From Lachnospiraceae bacterium (GTDB taxonomy: Bacteria > Bacillota > Clostridia > Lachnospirales > Lachnospiraceae): 44,977 bases of DNA. The stretch spans positions 1-44,977 of the forward strand of contig JAGAJL010000005.1 of assembly GCA_017626095.1 (NCBI GenBank). The letters are read 5' to 3'. The notes beneath the pieces were generated by a model, which was given only the letters and a program-made list of their open reading frames with translations, was not told the origin of the DNA and did not search any database. Positions 27,351 to 36,434 of this stretch are shown here, piece by piece (the first letter of the stretch is position 1; every line of letters begins with the position of its first letter). The position numbers and the translations under genes are program-made.

Positions 27351-29324
27351 TCACGATTGGCCTTTTTCATGTTTTTGAAGCATATAAACTCTTGCCAACT
27401 GCGGAAACGCCATCTGATTATATAGTTCTTCGCCAAACCAATTACTGTCTACAACTGTAGAAACAAATCCGTTTTTTTCGAAAAGGTGTTGCAACTGCTG
27501 CTCTGAGAATCCCCGAACAGAATTATATAGTCCAAATGCCTTCCAGCCTTTTTCACTGCCACTATCACAATTACCTTTCACTTCTGTATCTTCATCATAC
27601 AAAGCACCAATTGTAATGATTGCCACCCCATTATCCTTGATATGATTCCTTATATATCCCATAACCATGTCAGGTGCAGCGACATATTCCAATATATTTG
27701 GGCAAAGCAAAACATCTGCCCTATTCTCATTCATTGCATACGATTCTGATTCCATATCAGAAAGGTCCTCCTGCAAAACCACATATTCCGCATTCTCCCT
27801 GATTTCCAAATATCTTTGCAGAATTTCATCGATATTGCTATTTTTTTGAATGATAGCATCGGATAATTTCCATTTTGTCCCATTTTCAAGAGCAACCTGT
27901 AATATCTCCCCATTTTCAGATTGAATATCCTCCATAAAATTCAAGAGAAAGCGCGTTTCGGTATCCGAACCGCACACAGGACAACAATCACAATCTTCCT
28001 TTTCAAAAATAAAGTACACTTTTTCATTCTGAAACCCAAAGTATTCACGCATAACTTTTCTATACGGAGAAAGCGGCAGCATTTTTACTTTTGAACCACA
28101 CGCGCCACAAATATATTGATTTGAACCAATTTGTGCTAACAACTTCTTAAGATTCAAAAGAAGTTCATCCAACAACTGCTTTAGTACAATTGCATTTCCT
28201 TTTGAAGCAGAGAGCTTTTCATGCAAGGCTTCCATTTCATTTCTTTGTATAACCGGGTGATCACCAAATTCACAATATCCCGTCATATCTCTCGCTGTAT
28301 CGCACACAGCATCAAAAATTGCCAAACAGTTTTGAGATAACATTGCCGGATTCACGGAAATATTATTTTGCAGTCTAGACAAGCTGTCCACCACGTGTAG
28401 CAGATGATCCATTACCTCACGATAATAATTTCCTTTATCACTACAACTATTTTCTTTCTTTACTTCCGCCAGTTCCAGACAATCAAGCAGCTTAGCACTC
28501 TGATTCGAATCACCGGCTTTACACAATTCCAAAATTTTGTGATAAAAGTATTCTTCACAATCATAGTTTGTTGCCTGCAATCGAACAAGCTCCATTTTCT
28601 TTTGCAATAAATCATATTTTGTGAAATCAGAATAAAATTCTTCTATGACATAAATCTCTGTATCAATTTTATCCTTCCATCGTTTGTTCACACTATCGGC
28701 AGAATCATAAATTTTTATGAATGGCTGTGGAACAAATAAAATATTATGTTTTTTTGCCATCCGTAAAAAGAACTCATAGTCTTCCAAACTTCCCAGCTTT
28801 GAATTAAATCCACCAATTTCCTGAAAAATTTCTTTTTTCATCATAGTCGCCGGTATACCAATCAACGGATACAACAGCATAAAAGAAAAGATATCCCCCT
28901 GCTTAACATCTGCAGGTATACCTCTTGACGGAATGATTTCTTCTTTTCCGCCTATTTCCTGCATCTCGTGATAGATTGCTCCGGCACCCGACTCATCTTT
29001 TTTCAATATCTCATATAAAACCATTAACTTGTCCGGCAACCATTCATCATCCGAATCTTGAAATGCCAAATAATTGCCAGATGCTAACTCAGCTCCGACA
29101 TTACGTGATTCAGCGGCTCCCAAATTCTTTTCATTTCGAAAATAACGAATTCTTGTATCTTCCAGCGAATCGACATATTGCTTTGTTTCATCTGTCGAAC
29201 AATCATCAATAATAATCAGTTCGAAATTTTTATAAGTCTGCTGCAGTACACTCCCCACGGAACGCGGCAACGTATTCATACGATTATAGGTTGGCATTAT
29301 CACACTAATTAATTCCTGTTCCAT
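27351..29324 (-). CDS. GT2 glycosyltransferase with zinc-ribbon and methyltransferase-like C-terminal part
   Basis: This 657-residue protein has a GT-A family 2 domain (1-220) with VIMPTYNRMNTLPRS, DDCSTDE (about 41) and DSDDEW (about 88), plus SLEDYEFF. A helical middle (about 220-400) follows, then a CxxC...CxxC zinc site (CGAC about 405, CPVC about 450). The C-terminal region (about 500-645) reads like a SAM-methyltransferase tail (LLCPNILEYVAAPDM, IRNHIKDNGVAIITIG). No classical GxGxG is visible, so methyl transfer is uncertain. I use ATG 29324 with CGGAG six bases before it rather than a GTG at 29351. It is divergent from the GT2-TPR genes, which suggests a shared glycan pathway. Confidence 0.75.
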   Translation of the reverse strand: MEQELISVIMPTYNRMNTLPRSVGSVLQQTYKNFELIIIDDCSTDETKQYVDSLEDTRIRYFRNEKNLGAAESRNVGAELASGNYLAFQDSDDEWLPDKLMVLYEILKKDESGAGAIYHEMQEIGGKEEIIPSRGIPADVKQGDIFSFMLLYPLIGIPATMMKKEIFQEIGGFNSKLGSLEDYEFFLRMAKKHNILFVPQPFIKIYDSADSVNKRWKDKIDTEIYVIEEFYSDFTKYDLLQKKMELVRLQATNYDCEEYFYHKILELCKAGDSNQSAKLLDCLELAEVKKENSCSDKGNYYREVMDHLLHVVDSLSRLQNNISVNPAMLSQNCLAIFDAVCDTARDMTGYCEFGDHPVIQRNEMEALHEKLSASKGNAIVLKQLLDELLLNLKKLLAQIGSNQYICGACGSKVKMLPLSPYRKVMREYFGFQNEKVYFIFEKEDCDCCPVCGSDTETRFLLNFMEDIQSENGEILQVALENGTKWKLSDAIIQKNSNIDEILQRYLEIRENAEYVVLQEDLSDMESESYAMNENRADVLLCPNILEYVAAPDMVMGYIRNHIKDNGVAIITIGALYDEDTEVKGNCDSGSEKGWKAFGLYNSVRGFSEQQLQHLFEKNGFVSTVVDSNWFGEELYNQMAFPQLARVYMLQKHEKGQS

Positions 29325-29344
29325 CGTTATCTCCGTTTCTTTTC

Positions 29345-29373
29345 TCGACACAATATTTTATAACTGATATAAT
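29345..29373 (+). promoter_or_regulatory. Extended -10 promoter of the GT2-TPR genes
   Basis: TCGACA (29345-29350), 17 bp, TATAAT (29368-29373) with TGA immediately before it (extended -10). Palindromic repeat copy 3 begins within the -10 box. Confidence 0.6.
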
Positions 29374-29412
29374 AATGATGTTGGGAGGCAAAAAGGAATT
29401 TTGCCACATGAC
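29369..29412. repeat. Dispersed palindromic repeat, copy 3
   Basis: ATAATAATGATGTTGGGAGG then CAAAAAGGAATTTTGCCACA is a diverged copy of the repeats at 14484 and 23092. It sits in the 5' UTR of the first GT2-TPR gene, where its GGCAAAA/TTTTGCC stem would form at the transcript's 5' end. Confidence 0.65.
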
Positions 29413-29471
29413 AATTATACCATGATATGGATGTTAAAAGTACTATTTCATACAAACAGGGGATAAGAAAT

Positions 29472-30551
29472 ATGAATAAAAATACTCCAATTTCTATATG
29501 TATCATTACAAAAAATGAATGTGACATGTTAAAACAGTGTCTGGAACATATCAAGCCCTATGCCGACGCAGGCAATCATGAAATTGTCATTGTGGATACC
29601 GGTTCTACAGATAATACGGTCGAAATGTGCAAAGCATTCACAGATAAGATTTACTATTTTGAATGGATCAAAGATTTTTCTGCCGCCAGAAACTTTGCGG
29701 CTCAAAAAGCAAGCCATGACTGGATTTTGTGCATTGACAGTGATGAGTATGTTAAAACATGGGACGAAAACGGTTTGCAAAAACATATTTCCGGTAAATT
29801 CAATTTAATCGGAAATATTGTTCAAAGCAACACTTGTGGTTTCGGCGAAAACCAATACCTTTCCGATGATCGGGCATCCCGTTTGTATAATCGCACAGAA
29901 TACCATTTTTGCCGTCCAATTCACGAACAGCTGGAACCATATGACACAAACAAAGGTCATCACTATCAATCGGTTAACATCATCGTAGATCACATGTCAT
30001 ATGCCGGCACTCCGGAAGAACTTAAAGCAAAATCCGAACGAAACATTACCATGCTCAAAGCAGAACTTGCCAAAAACCCACACGATCCCTATATTTTATT
30101 TCAATTAGGTCAAAGCTACTACATGATTGAAGATTATAAAACGGCAAATTACTATTACAATCTCGGTTTATCCGAAGATGTCGATCCCAATCTCGGATAC
30201 GTCAGCACCATGGTAGTTTCTTACGGCTACACTCTGATTAATTTGAAGCAATATGATAAAGCACTTACATTAGAAGGGGTTTACGACACTTTTGGAAATC
30301 GTGCAGATTTTGTTTTCCTGATGGGACTTATTTATCTTAACAACGGATTTATTGAAGAAGCAATTGTTCAGTTCAACAAAGCAACCACATTTGATTTTGC
30401 CAAAGTAGAAGGTGCCAATTCATATCGTGCCTGGTACAACCTCGGTGTCATCTATGAATGCACAGGACATATTGATACAGCAATCCGGCACTATCAAAAA
30501 TGTGGCAATTATGCCCCGGCATTAAAGAGATTGGCTCTGTTAAAAAAATAG
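29472..30551 (+). CDS. SunS-like GT2 glycosyltransferase with TPR tail (copy A)
   Basis: This 359-residue protein has a GT2 domain (1-190): SICIITKNE, IVDTGSTDNT, FSAARNFA, and the metal-binding CIDSDEYV. TPR-like repeats (about 200-355) follow (YILFQLGQSYYMIEDYKTA, VFLMGLIYLNNGFIEEAI, WYNLGVIYECTGHIDTAI). This architecture is shared by peptide and protein glycosyltransferases of the SunS type and is common beside flagellin genes. ATG 29472 has GGGGAT upstream. A related copy follows 122 bases later. Substrate, probably flagellin or a glycan on it, is inferred. Confidence 0.8.
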   Translation: MNKNTPISICIITKNECDMLKQCLEHIKPYADAGNHEIVIVDTGSTDNTVEMCKAFTDKIYYFEWIKDFSAARNFAAQKASHDWILCIDSDEYVKTWDENGLQKHISGKFNLIGNIVQSNTCGFGENQYLSDDRASRLYNRTEYHFCRPIHEQLEPYDTNKGHHYQSVNIIVDHMSYAGTPEELKAKSERNITMLKAELAKNPHDPYILFQLGQSYYMIEDYKTANYYYNLGLSEDVDPNLGYVSTMVVSYGYTLINLKQYDKALTLEGVYDTFGNRADFVFLMGLIYLNNGFIEEAIVQFNKATTFDFAKVEGANSYRAWYNLGVIYECTGHIDTAIRHYQKCGNYAPALKRLALLKK

Positions 30552-30673
30552 CACGCAATAATCTGTCCAAAGTATATAAGAAGTATTATTAGAGTATCTC
30601 GAATCATCCGGAAATATTGCAGTATTCAAAACTACGAACGCATTAAAAATAAAGCCAAAACGGAGAACCATCT

Positions 30674-31729
30674 ATGAATCCAATTTCAATTTGTATTATT
30701 GCCAAAAACGAAGAACGTACTTTAGATAAATGCTTAAGCGCACTGAAACCCATGGATTGTGAAATCATCTTCGTTGATACAGGCTCTACCGACAGCACAA
30801 AACAGATTGCAAAAAAATATACAGATAAAATATATGATTTCACATGGACAGATGATTTTTCTGCGGCACGCAATTTTTCCATATCCAAAACAAGTCATGA
30901 TTGGATTTTAGTCATTGACTGCGATGAATATGTAGAAAACTTCGATATGCAGCAGTTACTTGCATTTACGCATTCCAACAAGGAATCCATCGGTGAAATC
31001 ACCCGTCATGATTTATATGGTTCCAGCACGGATAACTACACCTATACCAGCCTTATTGAACGATTTTTTAACAAAAATCATTTTCATTATTCCCTTCCAA
31101 TTCATGAGCAGATTGTTCCGGTTTCAAGATGCGAATACCAAACATTTCCTGTTCCTGTTTCTATTTTGCACGATGGATACTTTGACAACGAAGAAAAATT
31201 AAAAGCAAAAAACGAACGAAACATCCGCATTTTAGAACAGGCACTTAAAAACAATCCGGATGACGCTTATCTAAATTTTCAAACCGGTCAATCCTATTAT
31301 GGTCTGGAGAAATATGAAATCGCTCTTAGCTATTATCAAAAAGCCTTAGCCCAAGACATTAACTTTGCTTCCGCAGCCGGCAGATCTTTGGTCAATGGCT
31401 GGATAAACTGTCTTAATGAATTACATCGCAGTGAGGAAGCGTTACAAATCCTTGTGCATTACCACGAACTCTGTGACACTTCAGATTTTCTATTGTTAAT
31501 GGGACATGTATATACGAATCTGGGAAGATATGTGGAAGCAGTCGGTGAATATTTAAAAGCCATTCAGGCCCCCAAATGTAATAAGGAAGGTGCTAACAGC
31601 TACCTTCCCTACTATCGAATCGGAATCTTATATGAAGCATTAGGCGATATCAGAACCGCCGCAGTTATGTTTCAAAAATGCGGCGATTATGCTCCGGCAC
31701 AAAAAAAGTTAAAAGAGCTTCTAATTTAA
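30674..31729 (+). CDS. SunS-like GT2 glycosyltransferase with TPR tail (copy B)
   Basis: This 351-residue paralogue of the preceding gene shows the same order: SICIIAKNEE, VDTGSTDSTK, FSAARNFS, VIDCDEYV, then TPR-like repeats (YLNFQTGQSYYGLEKYEIA, LLLMGHVYTNLGRYVEAV, YYRIGILYEALGDIRTAA). Both copies end in CG-YAPA-K-L. They look like an old tandem duplication in which acceptors or sugars may have diverged. CGGAG precedes the start. The 3' end overlaps the convergent CgeB-like gene by 9 bases. Confidence 0.8.
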   Translation: MNPISICIIAKNEERTLDKCLSALKPMDCEIIFVDTGSTDSTKQIAKKYTDKIYDFTWTDDFSAARNFSISKTSHDWILVIDCDEYVENFDMQQLLAFTHSNKESIGEITRHDLYGSSTDNYTYTSLIERFFNKNHFHYSLPIHEQIVPVSRCEYQTFPVPVSILHDGYFDNEEKLKAKNERNIRILEQALKNNPDDAYLNFQTGQSYYGLEKYEIALSYYQKALAQDINFASAAGRSLVNGWINCLNELHRSEEALQILVHYHELCDTSDFLLLMGHVYTNLGRYVEAVGEYLKAIQAPKCNKEGANSYLPYYRIGILYEALGDIRTAAVMFQKCGDYAPAQKKLKELLI

Positions 31730-32893
31730 TTTCCTTAATATTTCCTGCACACGTATGTCATACGTGTGCTTTTCTTTTACCTTTGCATATCCGTTTACAG
31801 CAATCCTTTTTCTTTGATCTTCATGCTCCAGATAATAATCTACCTTCGCATACAAATCTTCCGGTGTTGTATAGAAAACATAATCTTCATCCGGAACAAA
31901 CAAGCCGTTGAAGTCTGCCTGAAAATCAGAAATCAGAAAACCACCGCATCCCATAATGTCAAAAGCTCTTAATGGAATTCCCGAATAGATACTTTTTAAT
32001 GAAATATTTAAATTAATCTTGGAATTTTTGAAAACATAAGGCATTTCATCACAATAATCCACCGGTCCCTTATTATCTGCTCCGGGAATATTCGGTGTTG
32101 CTTCCGGTGTATATAGCTTGAGCGGATATCTCTCAGATAAAGCACTTATAATCTGCGTCCGCTCTCTTGCCGTTGTTTCACGAGCCAGAAAATAATTTGC
32201 ATACATCCATGCTTCCGATTGCATTTCATCCGGATCTATTTCTATCGGACATACATTCTGCAATTCTACCAGTATACCGGGATTTAGAAATTTCTCCAAA
32301 ATCGGTACCGCATAGGATTGAAGCTGAAGCTGAATCAATGTCTCCAAAAACTGCTGTACCTGTGGTGCAACTCCACTGAGATTTTTCATCAAATCCTGAC
32401 GAGCCTCTGTATACATGGAGCCGACAAAAGATATATCCGATTCATATTCCGTCCTATTTGAAAAACCGCAGTACATCTTGTCATACAAATCCACCGGCGC
32501 TGCCATAGGAAGATAATGAATGGTTTCCACGCCTTTACTTTTTAGTTCGTCAACAACTGCATCGTCAAAGCAAAAAGCAACATTTGTCGGCAGCTTAATC
32601 GTCATAGAATACAAATACATAAACGGACTGTCATAGGTCCAGGAAACATATTTCAGATTTGCTTTATTGGAAGCTATCGCAACTGCCGGAAAGAAATTAA
32701 ATGAAAATACAAATTCATATTCTCCACCCAAAAGGCATTCCGTCAAGTTGTTTTCAAATATTTCATCGCGGCGCATGCTGACCTTTCCGTATGGTAATGG
32801 ATACATCTCCACCTGCAATCCAACTTTTTGAAAACTCGCACAAATATATTCCTCACCGAAACAATCCCACTGCAAATACAATACTTTTCCCAT
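31721..32893 (-). CDS. CgeB-like glycosyltransferase
   Basis: This 390-residue protein has the two-part CgeB layout. The N-terminal DUF3880-like half has NLKYVSWTYDSPFMYLY. A GT-B C-terminal half has YVFKNSKINLNISLKSIYSG, then IPLRAFDIMGCGGFLISD and the terminal PEDLYAKVDYYLEHED. CgeB-type enzymes modify spore coats or surface proteins; near flagellin genes they are often flagellar glycosyltransferases. ATG 32893 with GGGAGG upstream is preferred over a start at 32908. No terminator is visible and its end overlaps the convergent gene. Confidence 0.75.
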   Translation of the reverse strand: MGKVLYLQWDCFGEEYICASFQKVGLQVEMYPLPYGKVSMRRDEIFENNLTECLLGGEYEFVFSFNFFPAVAIASNKANLKYVSWTYDSPFMYLYSMTIKLPTNVAFCFDDAVVDELKSKGVETIHYLPMAAPVDLYDKMYCGFSNRTEYESDISFVGSMYTEARQDLMKNLSGVAPQVQQFLETLIQLQLQSYAVPILEKFLNPGILVELQNVCPIEIDPDEMQSEAWMYANYFLARETTARERTQIISALSERYPLKLYTPEATPNIPGADNKGPVDYCDEMPYVFKNSKINLNISLKSIYSGIPLRAFDIMGCGGFLISDFQADFNGLFVPDEDYVFYTTPEDLYAKVDYYLEHEDQRKRIAVNGYAKVKEKHTYDIRVQEILRKLN

Positions 32894-33024
32894 GACAGAA
32901 CCTCCCATCTAAACAATACTCTACCATAGTTTCTCCTATTTTTCTACAATTCGGAAAAGCACCGGTCAGATAGTGTTAACAAATGAATTTTCATGCCGAC
33001 ATGAATCCTTTGCTCCAATCGCAT

Positions 33025-33054
33025 AAAAAAGGGTCGGAATATAATTCCGACCCT
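33025..33054 (-). terminator. Terminator of the flagellin gene
   Basis: AGGGTCGGAAT (33054-33044) and ATTCCGACCCT (33040-33030) form a perfect 11-bp stem with a 3-base loop, followed by TTTTTA. It stands 24 bases past the stop codon. Confidence 0.9.
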
Positions 33055-33078
33055 AGGTAGTTAAGATCACGCCCTATC

Positions 33079-33891
33079 TTACTGAAGTAAAGCTAATACG
33101 CCCTGGTTAGCCTGATTAGACTGAGCAAGCATTGACTGACCTGCCTGAGCAAGGATGTTTGCGTTGCTGAATTTAACCATCTCTGTAGCCATATCTGTAT
33201 CACGGATACGAGATTCAGCTGCTGTAGTATTTTCAACTACGTTGTCCAGGTTGTTGATTGTGTGCTCTAAACGGTTCTGTTTAGCACCAAGCTCTGATCT
33301 CCAAGAAGAAATCTTCTCAAGACCTGCTTTAACATTAGCAATAGCTGTTTTTGCACCTGAGTTTGTAGAAATCTTAATTGCAGTACCACCAACAACACCT
33401 GAAGCTGTTAATGTATGTGCTGTAATCGAAATATTCTGATCTTTTGATTCTGCTCCAACGAATATAGCTCTTGCCTTGCTGTTGAAAATCTTCTGACCAT
33501 TGAATGTTGTATCACTACCGATACGATTGATTTCTGTGTTCAACTGTGAAATTTCGTCGTTGATATAGGTGATCTGTGTAGAGCTGTTTGTTCCATTTGC
33601 AGCCTGAACTAACAATTCGTTCATACGCTGTAACATATCCTGAACTTCAGATAATGCACCTTCAGCTGTCTGTGCAAATGAGATACCATCCTGTGCGTTT
33701 CTGGAAGCCTGTGTAAGACCTCTGATCTGGCGTCTCATTGATTCTGAAATAGATAAACCTGCTGCATCATCTGCTGCACGGTTAATTCTATAACCAGAAG
33801 ATAATTTTTCAGTTGACTTTGTCTGTGCGCTTGCTGTTAAACCTAACATTCTGTTTGAGTTGAGCGCTCTCATATTGTGTTGTACTACCAT
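33079..33891 (-). CDS. hag: Flagellin (short form)
   Basis: This 270-residue flagellin begins MVVQHNMRALNSNRMLG. It has conserved D0/D1 helices at both ends (SGYRINRAADDAAGLSISE, then AAESRIRDTDMATEMVKFSN). Only about 60 residues lie between them, so the exposed D2/D3 domains are absent. The TLR5-recognised region LQRMNELLVQAANGT (about 88-102) is close to the consensus. Several Ser/Thr residues in the central segment could take O-glycans from the neighbouring transferases. Expression is from a sigma-28 promoter with a structured leader. A sole small flagellin is usual for Lachnospiraceae; other copies may exist elsewhere. Confidence 0.97.
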   Translation of the reverse strand: MVVQHNMRALNSNRMLGLTASAQTKSTEKLSSGYRINRAADDAAGLSISESMRRQIRGLTQASRNAQDGISFAQTAEGALSEVQDMLQRMNELLVQAANGTNSSTQITYINDEISQLNTEINRIGSDTTFNGQKIFNSKARAIFVGAESKDQNISITAHTLTASGVVGGTAIKISTNSGAKTAIANVKAGLEKISSWRSELGAKQNRLEHTINNLDNVVENTTAAESRIRDTDMATEMVKFSNANILAQAGQSMLAQSNQANQGVLALLQ

Positions 33892-33894
33892 AAT

Positions 33895-33994
33895 ACATTC
33901 CTCCTTGAATTTAACGTCGCCTCCATGCGACTAATAGTTTGGTGTAATCATATAAAGCTTCTGACCGTACGCTTCTTCCACCCTTTATGATTAC
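33895..33994 (-). promoter_or_regulatory. Structured flagellin leader with candidate CsrA sites
   Basis: The 5' UTR holds two elements. One is a long hairpin, GTAATCAT/ATGATTAC with inner AAAG/CTTT (33944-33994). The other is a 5-bp GTCGC/GCGAC hairpin whose six-base loop is ATGGAG (33916-33931). The Shine-Dalgarno region reads CAAGGAGGAATGT. A GGA in a hairpin loop plus a second GGA at the ribosome site is the arrangement by which CsrA represses hag in Bacillus subtilis, relieved by FliW. CsrA control here is inferred; csrA and fliW are not in the window. Confidence 0.55.
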
Positions 33995-34025
33995 TGTTTA
34001 AAGTAATTTGTTTTACTTGTATTAT

Positions 34026-34051
34026 ATATCGGAGCAGATTTAAAATACTTA
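34026..34051 (-). promoter_or_regulatory. Sigma-28 promoter of flagellin
   Basis: TAAG (34051-34048), 15 bp, CCGATAT (34032-34026) match the sigma-28/SigD consensus TAAA-N15-GCCGATAT. It lies 34 bases after the LicD gene, giving a leader of about 125 bases. Confidence 0.8.
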
Positions 34052-34085
34052 ACCCCTTTTTTATCATTTTATCAAAAAAATTTTC

Positions 34086-36380
34086 TTAAATCGAAATATT
34101 TTGTATCATCACCGGCAATCCAAGCTTTTTAAACGCTTGCACCAGGTCGGAAGTATCCCCATAATACGCATCATACAGTGAAATCAGGGATGAAGCATCA
34201 GGTGTATCATCAAAAATTCCCCAGCCGCCGGAGCAATACTTTTCCTGAAGCGCCTGATATTTTTTCCACAATTTGGGATTTGTCTTTTCAATTGCCGACC
34301 GAATTCCGGGATGCGGACGCCATATTAAAGCAATATCCTTTTGTTCCTGAAACACCGCAAAGGTCTTTTCTATTTTTTCCAGCATCTTTTCTTCGTGTTC
34401 CAGCAGCGTACCCAGTCCGGTAGCATATAAAACAGCTTTCTTCTTTTTCCCCTCAGCATCATATAAAACACGCTGCCAGTCTTTGGGCAAATCGTTTTTA
34501 TCAATTTCTTTGCACATAGAATCCTGTATCGGCGAGCCCAAACCACAAATTTTATCTTCCCAGATTGATTTTGTATCTGCTCCGGCAAATTCGGTCAATG
34601 CATTTACATAGGTATTCTTCATCTGTTCTGACTGGACAATCACCCGGTCGGCATGTACAACCCCCGGAACCGTACAAAAATATTCCAGTGTCTTAACCGC
34701 CCTTTCATCGGAAGGCTTTATTTCGTCAATCAAAAAATAAGGAATATAAACCAGATTATCTGTGTAATTCTTTAAGTTCTTAGCATAAAAGAACGGAGGT
34801 ACTGTTATGGTTGCATTATATTCATCATAAGGATTTTGAAAGAAAATCACATCTGGTCTGTGCAATCCAAAATCAAACGTATTATAATCGGTTATTGTCA
34901 AATCTTTCGGATATGCGCTTAGGTCAAAATGCATGCCCCCCATTGAACCATCCAAATTTTTATCATAATAGGGAAGCGGAATGACATATACATCTGTATT
35001 TTCATCCTGTATCGCAGCATTCCATACACTTTCCATCGCATTCCATGTTTCCCCTTTAAAGGGCAGAAATACGACTTCTTTTTTCGATAACAACTGCTTA
35101 TCAATCCCTGACGTCATGCGTTTTAAAATATCATCCAATATATCCTTCAGAATGGTTCCGTCAACATCTCCTTCAGATAATACTGTTTCATGAATATTAT
35201 ACAAAATCTCACAATACTCTTCCAAAAGTTTTACCGCTTCAAAACCTTCACCTTTTACCTCTTCCATTTTAGTCCCCAGTGCAATGGCTCCGTCCTGACA
35301 ATCTTCACACAATGCTACGACATTCTGCCAATCTCCGGTTAATGCAGAATGACACATATCTATATGTGCCGCACCAAATATATGCACCATATTCTGTGCA
35401 ATGGACTTTAATGAGCCGGCTTCATCCGATTCTGTCCGGCACAAATCGTCTTTGGAAAAACAGTATTTTTTTAAAAGAGGTGCATGTGACTGCTCATAAA
35501 AATCTTCCTGCCGTTTATAAAAAGGGTATTCATGAGCTCCACCATCCCGTACTGACTTCATATAATCATGATATTTAATGCTAAGTATAGTATCATAACC
35601 AATCGGAATTGGTATGGTAGTAACCTCAAAAGGAACATACATAACATCCTGGTAGCATTTTTTCGGAATTTTATAATCATTTTGCGTGCGCAATGCCATA
35701 CTCGTCACATATTCAGCATCTTTTTCAGAAAACATGCCACACAATTTATCCGAGAGCATATAAATCTGCCTGCGCAAGGAACGATTCCGATCAAATTTGG
35801 TATCAAATACCGCTTCTAAATCTTCCAGAGTTTTCTCTTTCTCATCGCCCTCCATCAAATCAATACTCTGTGCAATGGTCGTTAATATGGTAATCTGCTC
35901 ACACAACATTTCATCATCTTTTTGCGTTGGTGCCATATAATCTATCGGAAATACATCCATCCCAGCCACGTATGGAAATCCATGAAATTTTTCCAGATAT
36001 GCTTTGTCCATACGAATCCGGTTTCCGGTATATACACGCGTCAGATAGTCATCACATCTGTATTCATCATCATCCGAATGTTCAAAATTGAGCAATTCAT
36101 AGATTTCCGGCAAATCATCCAAAGCAACCCTACAGAATTTTTCATAATCCTCACGAAGCATACCAATATCCATATCATCATCCCATGGCACAAATCCTCC
36201 ATGACGAACAGCACCGAGCATGGTCCCCCACTCTGCAAAGTATTTTATATTGTGTTTTTTGCAGACCTTGTCAATATCTTCCAACACTTCCAACTGTGCT
36301 GCCCAGGCTCGCTTCATCATACCGGAGACGTAAAATCCGTCTCTGACTTCATCTTCAAAATAACTATTCGGAAATTGCAT
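34086..36380 (-). CDS. LicD phosphotransferase fused to a TagF-like polyol-phosphate transferase
   Basis: This 764-residue two-domain protein starts with a LicD domain (about 25-320). It has YFAEWGTMLGAVRHGGFVPW, the DDD-D nucleotidyltransferase motif (WDDDMDIGM, about 67) and MDVFPIDY. A spacer helical region follows (about 330-440). The C-terminal GT-B-like domain (about 440-764) has YIPYFLIDE, WRPHP (about 687) and DAYYGDTSD, like CDP-glycerol/ribitol phosphotransferases. LicD enzymes move phosphocholine or pentitol-phosphate from a CDP donor; TagF/TarL enzymes use CDP-glycerol or CDP-ribitol. The C-terminal 440 residues match the stand-alone protein at 43248-44594. Ribosome site AGAGG. 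Its position between the flagellar operons suggests flagellar modification. Confidence 0.8.
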   Translation of the reverse strand: MQFPNSYFEDEVRDGFYVSGMMKRAWAAQLEVLEDIDKVCKKHNIKYFAEWGTMLGAVRHGGFVPWDDDMDIGMLREDYEKFCRVALDDLPEIYELLNFEHSDDDEYRCDDYLTRVYTGNRIRMDKAYLEKFHGFPYVAGMDVFPIDYMAPTQKDDEMLCEQITILTTIAQSIDLMEGDEKEKTLEDLEAVFDTKFDRNRSLRRQIYMLSDKLCGMFSEKDAEYVTSMALRTQNDYKIPKKCYQDVMYVPFEVTTIPIPIGYDTILSIKYHDYMKSVRDGGAHEYPFYKRQEDFYEQSHAPLLKKYCFSKDDLCRTESDEAGSLKSIAQNMVHIFGAAHIDMCHSALTGDWQNVVALCEDCQDGAIALGTKMEEVKGEGFEAVKLLEEYCEILYNIHETVLSEGDVDGTILKDILDDILKRMTSGIDKQLLSKKEVVFLPFKGETWNAMESVWNAAIQDENTDVYVIPLPYYDKNLDGSMGGMHFDLSAYPKDLTITDYNTFDFGLHRPDVIFFQNPYDEYNATITVPPFFYAKNLKNYTDNLVYIPYFLIDEIKPSDERAVKTLEYFCTVPGVVHADRVIVQSEQMKNTYVNALTEFAGADTKSIWEDKICGLGSPIQDSMCKEIDKNDLPKDWQRVLYDAEGKKKKAVLYATGLGTLLEHEEKMLEKIEKTFAVFQEQKDIALIWRPHPGIRSAIEKTNPKLWKKYQALQEKYCSGGWGIFDDTPDASSLISLYDAYYGDTSDLVQAFKKLGLPVMIQNISI

Positions 36381-36401
36381 GTTACATCCTCTTTACTAAT
36401 G

Positions 36402-36427
36402 AAAGGCACTCAATACAGAGTGCCTTT
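36402..36427 (-). terminator. Terminator after flgN
   Basis: AAAGGCACT (36427-36419) and AGTGCCTTT (36410-36402) pair perfectly. The U-run is short (TTTCATT), so read-through into the LicD-TagF gene, which starts 22 bases later, is likely. Confidence 0.65.
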
Positions 36428-36434
36428 TCAAATT

